Source of the DNA: an uncultured Alphaproteobacteria bacterium
Lineage (GTDB): Bacteria; Pseudomonadota; Alphaproteobacteria; RF32; CAG-239
Assembly (NCBI GenBank): GCA_944390375.1
Contig: CALXPZ010000049.1
Span: 1-57,491 of the forward strand
Length of the DNA stretch: 57,491 nt
Direction of reading: 5' to 3'
Both the position numbers and the translations under genes were made by a program. This document shows, piece by piece, positions 52,609-57,491 of this stretch (its first letter is position 1; each line of letters begins with the position of its first letter). The notes under the pieces are model-generated. The model searched no databases. It saw only the letters and a list, made by a program, of their open reading frames with translations, and was not told where the DNA came from.

Positions 52609-54145
52609 TTTCTTTTATCTCCACGGTTCTGAAACGATAAACCCTGATGCCGTTTGACCAGTAGCTCGGACTCATGCCGGCTTTGAGCTTCAGGTTATTT
52701 AAAAATTCTTTTTTATCCGGCAGCTGCTCCCATACCGCGGGCAAAAACAGCCCCTGCCGCCGGCCGTCGCGGATGACCAGTCCGTCGGCGCCGGCCTTTA
52801 TCCGGTTCAACAAATCTTCTTCATTGCGGTAATCCACCGCTTCAAAATCCGTCAGCAGGGAAACCGAGATTTTTATCTGCGTCAGCTCGCCGGCTTCAAC
52901 CGCGGAAAAACGACCGTCTTCCAGAGCCGCGGCATAAGCATTGACGGCAACATCATCGGCTGTGGCACGGCGGGGATAGAGTGAGCCGATACAGCCGCGC
53001 AAATCGCCTTTTTTCTCCAAAGTAACGAAAGACGCTCCTTTGTCAAACAGGGCATCGGGATAATCGTCGCGGGCGGGAGCATAAACACGGCCGTGCAAAA
53101 CAGCTTCTTCCAGACCGACACGGGCTATTTTCAGCAGATCCTGTCCGTAGGCTGCCGCATAATCGGCCAACGCCGCCGTTTGGCGTTCAAGCGTTCCTCC
53201 CTCCTCAAAAGACCAGGCGCCGTAACCGACCACGCTGTCTTTTGCACCCGAGGTGTCGCCGGAATTGATAAGCGCCAGGGTTTCGGGCCGCAGGTTCATA
53301 TCTTGAGCCAAAAGCAACGCCGTATTAATGCCGCCGGCGCCGCAAGAATGATGATAGTCTATATCGGCATTGCCGCTGTTGATCCGGGCGTTCGTTTCAC
53401 TGTCCAGCGCTTTTGCCTCGTCATAGGGATAGTAGTGCGAGAGATCGGCAGAAACGACCAATAGCGTTCCTTCCTCCCGCAAAAGAGGCGTCAGAGCCTC
53501 CGCCATCATTTGCGCATCGGCGCGGCCGTACACAACCGGTACGATTTTAAAATTTTTTAATACTTTTTGCAAAAAGGGCAGTTGCACTTCCAGCGAATGT
53601 TCGTCCTTATGAGCCGCGTTGTTTACGGCAAAGCCCGGTTTTGCCGCCAGTGCCTTTACTTTTTCCCGATCAACCGGCACCCGTCCGAGCGGCGTGGAAA
53701 AGTAATTGACCGATGCCAGTGCCGCCCCGTCAACCGGAACCCGGTGCGACGGTCCCAGCAAAATCACTGTTTTGACTTCTTCGGCAAAATCCGTCAGCGG
53801 ACGATAGGCTCGCGCCGCGGCCGGCGCCGAATAGCGGTAACCGGCATGGGGGACGATCAAAATTTTCGGCAGGCTGGCATAGGAACCGCCCCCGGCCTGC
53901 AGATAATGACTGACTTCACTATCCAGATTTTGCGGTTCGGCAGCATAAAACAGCCCCGCCACCGCCGGATTGCGATATTGTTCCATAGGATCGGCCTCCT
54001 CCGTATATCGGGTTATCAGTTCGTTGTTGGCAGAGATTTTATTGCGGAAATAAAAATAATTGAGCGCCGCCAACAACAAAATTGCCGCCACCAGCAATCC
54101 CCGCTGCAAATAACGCGGTTCTTCGTTGTCTGATTTTTGCTTCAT
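52598..54145 (-). CDS. Membrane-anchored MEMO-AMMECR1 fusion (AmmeMemoRadiSam B and A)
   Basis: The 515-residue protein has an N-terminal membrane helix (GLLVAAILLLAALNYFYF), a MEMO domain (about residues 55-320) and an AMMECR1 domain (about 335-505). The MEMO part shows LIVPHAGYRYSAPAAA, LLGPSHRVP, EHSLEVQLPFL and HHSCGAGG, with the conserved His and Cys residues. The AMMECR1 part has FVTLEKKGDLRGCIGSLYP with its LRGCIG motif. In most bacteria these are separate genes next to a radical SAM gene; no radical SAM gene is visible here. AAGGAAGGA precedes the ATG. It overlaps the M49-like peptidase gene. Confidence 0.9.
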   Translation of the reverse strand: MKQKSDNEEPRYLQRGLLVAAILLLAALNYFYFRNKISANNELITRYTEEADPMEQYRNPAVAGLFYAAEPQNLDSEVSHYLQAGGGSYASLPKILIVPHAGYRYSAPAAARAYRPLTDFAEEVKTVILLGPSHRVPVDGAALASVNYFSTPLGRVPVDREKVKALAAKPGFAVNNAAHKDEHSLEVQLPFLQKVLKNFKIVPVVYGRADAQMMAEALTPLLREEGTLLVVSADLSHYYPYDEAKALDSETNARINSGNADIDYHHSCGAGGINTALLLAQDMNLRPETLALINSGDTSGAKDSVVGYGAWSFEEGGTLERQTAALADYAAAYGQDLLKIARVGLEEAVLHGRVYAPARDDYPDALFDKGASFVTLEKKGDLRGCIGSLYPRRATADDVAVNAYAAALEDGRFSAVEAGELTQIKISVSLLTDFEAVDYRNEEDLLNRIKAGADGLVIRDGRRQGLFLPAVWEQLPDKKEFLNNLKLKAGMSPSYWSNGIRVYRFRTVEIKENEN

Positions 54146-54164
54146 GCCGTCCTTCCTTTCGGAG

Positions 54165-54821
54165 TTACCCGGTTATTGCCCGGTAGAATTGTTGAAAATC
54201 GTCAAAATACATCACCCGCGAATCGTTTTCCTGCGGACATCTTCCCGCAATCCGCACCGGCAGCGCGCCAACAGCCTCGGCCGTCATGCTGTCCAATACG
54301 CTGTCGCCGACAATCCAGACCGTTTGCGGCGATATTTCTTCTGCGGCAACCAGGCCGTCGAGCGCCGCCAGGGCATGGGCGGCATCCGGCTTGTCGTGCG
54401 CGGCCTCGTGTCCGCAGACAATGCGGTCAAAAAGAGCGGGATCAAACAACAACGGCAGTTCAAAATCCAACAACCGGCGGTCTTTGTTGGTCATAACGGA
54501 TATTTTGATTTTGCGGGCACGGAGAAAATCCAGAGTTTCGCGCACACCGGGGAAAGTTTTTATCATCCGCGCGACATTGGCTTTATAAAGATCAAAATAT
54601 TCCGCATAGGCAGCAGCCGCCCGGTCGCCGAAAACGAGGGGAAAATTGTCCATAAAGGACAGATATTTATTTTGCAGCGGGCGCGTGCTTTCCCAGTCGG
54701 GCAGACCATATTCCGCCATAATCCGGTTAACCGCCCACAGACGTGGGGTGCGGGTTTCCGCCAAAGTTCCGTCCCAGTCAAAAACTACGGCTTTAAGACA
54801 GCCGGTATCAAACTTATCCAT
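54165..54821 (-). CDS. HAD-family phosphatase (Gph-like)
   Basis: The 218-residue protein has the four HAD motifs: VVFDWDGTLAET (nucleophile Asp), SVMTNKD, a Lys in HDKPDAAHA and VWIVGDSVLDSMTAEA. A helical cap of the phosphoglycolate phosphatase type lies between. I chose the ATG at 54821, since GGAGA lies about 10 bases upstream; the open frame continues upstream but is not family-like. It opens the long minus-strand unit that includes MEMO-AMMECR1, the M49-like peptidase and dnaE. The exact substrate is unknown. Confidence 0.88.
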   Translation of the reverse strand: MDKFDTGCLKAVVFDWDGTLAETRTPRLWAVNRIMAEYGLPDWESTRPLQNKYLSFMDNFPLVFGDRAAAAYAEYFDLYKANVARMIKTFPGVRETLDFLRARKIKISVMTNKDRRLLDFELPLLFDPALFDRIVCGHEAAHDKPDAAHALAALDGLVAAEEISPQTVWIVGDSVLDSMTAEAVGALPVRIAGRCPQENDSRVMYFDDFQQFYRAITG

Positions 54822-54991
54822 CTTGTTTTGTTCTCCGTTTACGGTTAGAAAATAAAACAATTTTAAAAAAATACAAGAGAAACAAGCGGGCCGTGGGATT
54901 TGTAAACAACTTTCGGAAACACGCCTTGCATAAGGCGGCATACCGCTTTATACTGGTCGGCATATTTATTTGCAACAGGGAGCCTGCCGAC

Positions 54992-55465
54992 ATGAACAAC
55001 CGTTTTATTCCCACCCGCACATATCCGGATTATCCGGGCAGCACCGGATACGGCCGGCGGGCAGAGCGCATTTTTGATATTCTGTTTGCCGCCGGATGGT
55101 GGTATTTTCTGACCGAGTTGGGACATATCCTGATTGTTGCCGTCAGGGACGGCTGTTATTGCGACTTTTCGCAGCCGGAAATCCCTTGCTCCGGCATTTA
55201 TATGCTGCTTTTTGAAATTGCCGTCGTGGCCGCGGTTTCCCTGCCCCTGTTCTTCTATTTCTGCCGCGGTATGTTTGTCGAAAAAGTGGGGCCGGGCAAA
55301 AAGGCCGTCATCTTACTCATTTCTGCGGCGCTGGCTTTGTTTCTGCCTTATCTGATGCAGTTTCTGGAAGCCGTTTTTGCGACATTGATGCCCGATATTG
55401 CCGCTATTGAGTTTGCCCCTTGGGCCGATGCCGACATCATGCGCTTTGTCCGTATGAAATACTAA
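54992..55465 (+). CDS. Small membrane protein
   Basis: The 157-residue protein starts FIPTRTYPDYPGSTGYG and has three membrane segments (about residues 30-50, 73-95 and 106-130), with a CYCDFSQPEIPC loop that may be oxidised. I chose the ATG at 54992, preceded by AGGGAG, rather than a start 33 codons earlier. It resembles in size and topology the two membrane proteins at the right end of the window (56460 and 56962). No family is recognised. Confidence 0.7.
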   Translation: MNNRFIPTRTYPDYPGSTGYGRRAERIFDILFAAGWWYFLTELGHILIVAVRDGCYCDFSQPEIPCSGIYMLLFEIAVVAAVSLPLFFYFCRGMFVEKVGPGKKAVILLISAALALFLPYLMQFLEAVFATLMPDIAAIEFAPWADADIMRFVRMKY

Positions 55466-55746
55466 ATTTGAGGTAGCAACGCAAAGTTATCCACAACCGG
55501 CAGGAGATATCGTTGCATTTTCCGAAAATTTGTGATATATATTTTCCCAGAATGCGGTTGTATGGCCGCATCATAACGGGCGGAGGTATCTGCCTGTTTT
55601 TTATATCCGCTGTTCTTTGTTTATAAAGACAGCGGATTTTTTGTGCCGGCATAAGGGGGCTCTCCCCTTTGTGCCGGTTTTGTTCAACCGCTGCCGTGAT
55701 TCTGTCCGGCGGCTTTTTTATTGTAAGGAAAACAATACGAGTAACT
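55466..55746 (+). other. Intergenic run of T-tailed hairpins with one DnaA-box sequence
   Basis: No gene is seen. A TTATCCACA sequence lies at 55487-55495. Then several stems follow in a row: ATGCGG/CCGCAT at 55552-55571, ACGGGC/GCCTGT at 55576-55597 with T6, ATCCGCTGT/ACAGCGGAT at 55605-55637 with a T run, GCATAAGGGG/CCCCTTTGTGC near 55649-55673, and CCGCTGCCG/CGGCGGC at 55688-55713 with T6. The ribosome binding site-like AAGGA comes after them. They could be stacked terminators, a leader RNA or a small RNA. Confidence 0.5.
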
Positions 55747-55805
55747 ATGAAAACGACAATGATCTGGCAACCTCGCTGCTCGGTATATCCGGCCTGAAGC
55801 TGAAT

Positions 55806-56366
55806 ATGTCCCCGCTGCCGAGAAAAAATATGACAACAAGGGAAATTCTTGAGTACAGACTCGCCAACTACAATGACGATATGGAGCTAAAAACACCCTA
55901 CCGCGATAATTCTTACGTGGATTTTGATGGAGAAAATTTACGTTGGATTCAAAATAATCAAATAAAAGAAATCATGGATGCTCAATCTGGACAGGATGAC
56001 TATCAATGAGCAGAATATCAAAATGTTCCCAACAAAGGCCCGCTCCCCGAGGGAAAATATTATATCCGCCAAAATAACAGACAAAACTTTTCTGATCAAA
56101 ATTTAATTCAAATCTTAGGTGGCCTGATTGGAAAAGGCCCATGGCCAGGGAGCCTACCTGCTTGGGGAACCCACCGCGTGTGGCTTGAACCTGATAAGAA
56201 TACTGAAACATACGGTAGGTCTGGTTTTACTATTCACGGTGGTTCAAGTAAGGGGGCTGCGGGTTGTATAGATATACCGTGGCAAACAAAAAAGTTAAAT
56301 GATTTGCTTGACCAATATGGTAAGGACATTGAGCTTAATGTACATTACCCCAAAAAGTGTTGGTAG
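55806..56366 (+). pseudogene. DUF2778/Tlde1-like gene interrupted by in-frame TGA
   Basis: One reading frame encodes, from the ATG at 55806, about 67 codons (MTTREILEYRLANYND and YVDFDGENLRWIQNNQ), then a TGA at 56007-56009, then 118 more codons in the same frame to a TAG at 56366. The second part has YQNVPNKGPLPEGKYYIRQ and GFTIHGGSSKGAAGCIDIP, the His and Ser-x-x-Gly-Cys pattern of DUF2778, the L,D-transpeptidase-like domain of type VI effector Tlde1. No frameshift separates the halves. It is probably a toxin gene killed by a nonsense mutation, or one with TGA readthrough. The true start is uncertain. Confidence 0.7.
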
Positions 56367-56459
56367 TCTTTTAAATTAAATTCTTATAAAAATTGTTGAA
56401 CTGCGGCAATAATTATTATATATTCAATTATTCTTGGAAAACTTCAAAACGGGAAAAAT

Positions 56460-56972
56460 ATGAACACAAGTTATTCTTTCTGTTTGCAAAAGGCTGTTCG
56501 GACAACGGCAGCGGTAGCACTCTGTCTCTTCTTTATCGCCGGGTGGGGATTGTTTTTTGCCTGGTTCTGTCAGATATGCGGCGAAGTTGTCGGCGGCCAT
56601 TTTGCCGACGGCGAACAATATCACGGCAATTTTTACGTTAAGGCCTTTTTCCGCCTGGCATACGGACTGGCCTTAATTTGGATATTTGTCAATCTGGCGG
56701 AAATATTCTTTGCCCGGGGCGGCGGATTAAAGAAAAAGACCGCGGCGGCCGGATATTCCGTATTGGCCGCATTTTTCGTGCTGGCTGCCGAATTAAGCCT
56801 TTTGTTCTGGCAGGAACGGTTTGCTCCGGTTTCATATCATCCCTATGCTTTCTGGCATCCGCAGGCGGCGGTTATGAATGCCGATCCCTGTCAGTCGGCA
56901 CGAAAAAACTATCACGACTGCGGTTTTGCCGGGGCTTTATCTTTGCAAGAGGCCGATATAAATGAAAAATAA
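56460..56972 (+). CDS. Membrane protein, possible immunity protein
   Basis: The 170-residue protein has three or four membrane segments (VALCLFFIAGWGLFFAWF, LAYGLALIWIFVNLAEIFF, GYSVLAAFFVLAAELSLLFW) and a periplasmic-type tail with two cysteines (ADPCQSARKNYHDCGFAG). It starts about 95 bases after the Tlde1-like gene and overlaps the next gene by 11 bases. Placement just after a peptidoglycan-targeting toxin-like gene, with membrane topology, suggests immunity, but this is inference. No family is recognised. Confidence 0.65.
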   Translation: MNTSYSFCLQKAVRTTAAVALCLFFIAGWGLFFAWFCQICGEVVGGHFADGEQYHGNFYVKAFFRLAYGLALIWIFVNLAEIFFARGGGLKKKTAAAGYSVLAAFFVLAAELSLLFWQERFAPVSYHPYAFWHPQAAVMNADPCQSARKNYHDCGFAGALSLQEADINEK

Positions 56973-57423
56973 ATTCCACTTTTCCGTATCCGGCGTTCTG
57001 CTTACGCTGGTTTTTGTTTACGGCTGGGCGACCATTTTGGCTGCCAGTTGGTTGGCGCTTAAAAACACCATCATTCCCGGCTTTTTTTCGCCGATGCCGT
57101 TTTATCCGGCAAATATTTACATTTACGCCGCAACCAACCTGCTGACCGATGCGGCCGGCCTGTTTCTGCTGTTTTATCTTTCCCGCCGATTTACGAAGGC
57201 AGACGCGGCGGAAAAAACGAAAATAATCGGCCTGACTGCGCTTTTCGGCTGTTTTCTGGCCATCGTATCCGTTCCCCATTACCGCCTGCCGGAAGAAATG
57301 AACCGGCCGGCCGCTTTCTGGAGCAATACTGACGAAAGCACCCTTCCCGGCTGGGAAGACACCGCCCGCTGCCGGCAATACTGGCGGGAAAAAATTGCCA
57401 TCGGGGCAAAGAGCCATTTTTAA
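56962..57423 (+). CDS. Membrane protein, partner of the preceding gene
   Basis: The 153-residue protein has three membrane segments (GVLLTLVFVYGWATILAASW, ATNLLTDAAGLFLLFYLS and IIGLTALFGCFLAIVSV) and a tail with DTARCRQYWREKI. It shares size and topology with 54992-55465 and 56460-56972. Its ATG lies inside the end of the preceding gene, so they are translationally coupled. No family is recognised. The 68 bases to the window edge hold no gene. Confidence 0.65.
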   Translation: MKNKFHFSVSGVLLTLVFVYGWATILAASWLALKNTIIPGFFSPMPFYPANIYIYAATNLLTDAAGLFLLFYLSRRFTKADAAEKTKIIGLTALFGCFLAIVSVPHYRLPEEMNRPAAFWSNTDESTLPGWEDTARCRQYWREKIAIGAKSHF

Positions 57424-57491
57424 TAACGGGTAAAATAATAAGTTTTTTTAACTTTTAATGCAGTTTGCATAACTGCGTTAAAAACGGGCGG

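Noticed and set aside
55487..55495. TTATCCACA as part of a replication origin
   Set aside because: It is a perfect DnaA box, but I see no second box, no AT-rich unwinding region and no origin-linked genes nearby. A single 9-base match can occur by chance.
36735..56366. A reassigned stop codon (TAG or TGA read as an amino acid) in this organism
   Set aside because: Many clearly ending genes use TAA, TGA or TAG, with overlaps such as ATGA. Long genes such as dnaE and valS contain no internal TGA or TAG. The two in-frame stops are local events.

Overview
The window looks like chromosome from an alphaproteobacterium, probably a host-associated, glycogen-storing one. Several signs agree. LexA is preceded by a direct repeat GAAC-N7-GAAC, the alphaproteobacterial SOS operator. 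A tolC - popZ-like (DUF2497) - valS cluster and an mlaD - DUF2155 pair are gene orders I associate with this class. Coding density is high, genes overlap often, and most transcription units end in T-tailed hairpins. The species cannot be fixed from sequence alone.

Layout. 1-2720: a GldG/GldF/GldA-type ABC exporter on the minus strand, running off the left edge. 2893-5884: two tandem MlaD-like genes, a DUF2155 protein and a GT2 glycosyltransferase on the plus strand. 6277-12741: a glgB-glgX-malQ operon on the minus strand, matched by glgP at 33925. 12980-14780: a DUF2934 protein and a TPR-methyltransferase. 14883-20524: tRNA-Leu(CAA) whose 3' end is repeated 5.6 kb downstream, enclosing a decayed prophage that keeps head and tail gene fragments, toxin-like tails and a truncated integrase. 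20624-22333: two tandem DUF1796 genes. 22566-25969: polysaccharide deacetylase-like protein, lysS, lexA. 26067-33723: a large protein of unknown family, a MORN-like protein, valS, popZ-like, tolC.

36406-40562: a structured intergenic region, a small gene with an in-frame amber codon, a TolC-like lipoprotein with an Ig-like tail divergent from a VirB8-like protein, and an unknown protein. 40644-45792: pepF, a membrane protein, a GlmU pyrophosphorylase domain alone, a DUF2207 protein. 45874-54821: a compact minus-strand run of HAD phosphatase, a membrane-anchored MEMO-AMMECR1 fusion, an M49-like peptidase, a small membrane protein, a 53-residue lipoprotein, dnaE and a polytopic membrane protein. 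54992-57423: small membrane proteins around a DUF2778 (Tlde1-like) gene interrupted by an in-frame TGA, preceded by a run of T-tailed hairpins.

How the genes work together. GlgB, GlgX, MalQ and GlgP give branching, debranching, glucan transfer and phosphorolysis of glycogen; glgA and glgC are not in the window. LysS, ValS, DnaE and LexA are housekeeping or SOS functions. The accessory parts of most interest are the prophage remnant (portal-nuclease fusion, a second copy of its linker, candidate immunity paralogues), the lone VirB8-like/TolC-like divergent pair, the anchored MEMO-AMMECR1 fusion next to an M49-like peptidase, and the broken Tlde1-like gene with its membrane-protein neighbours.
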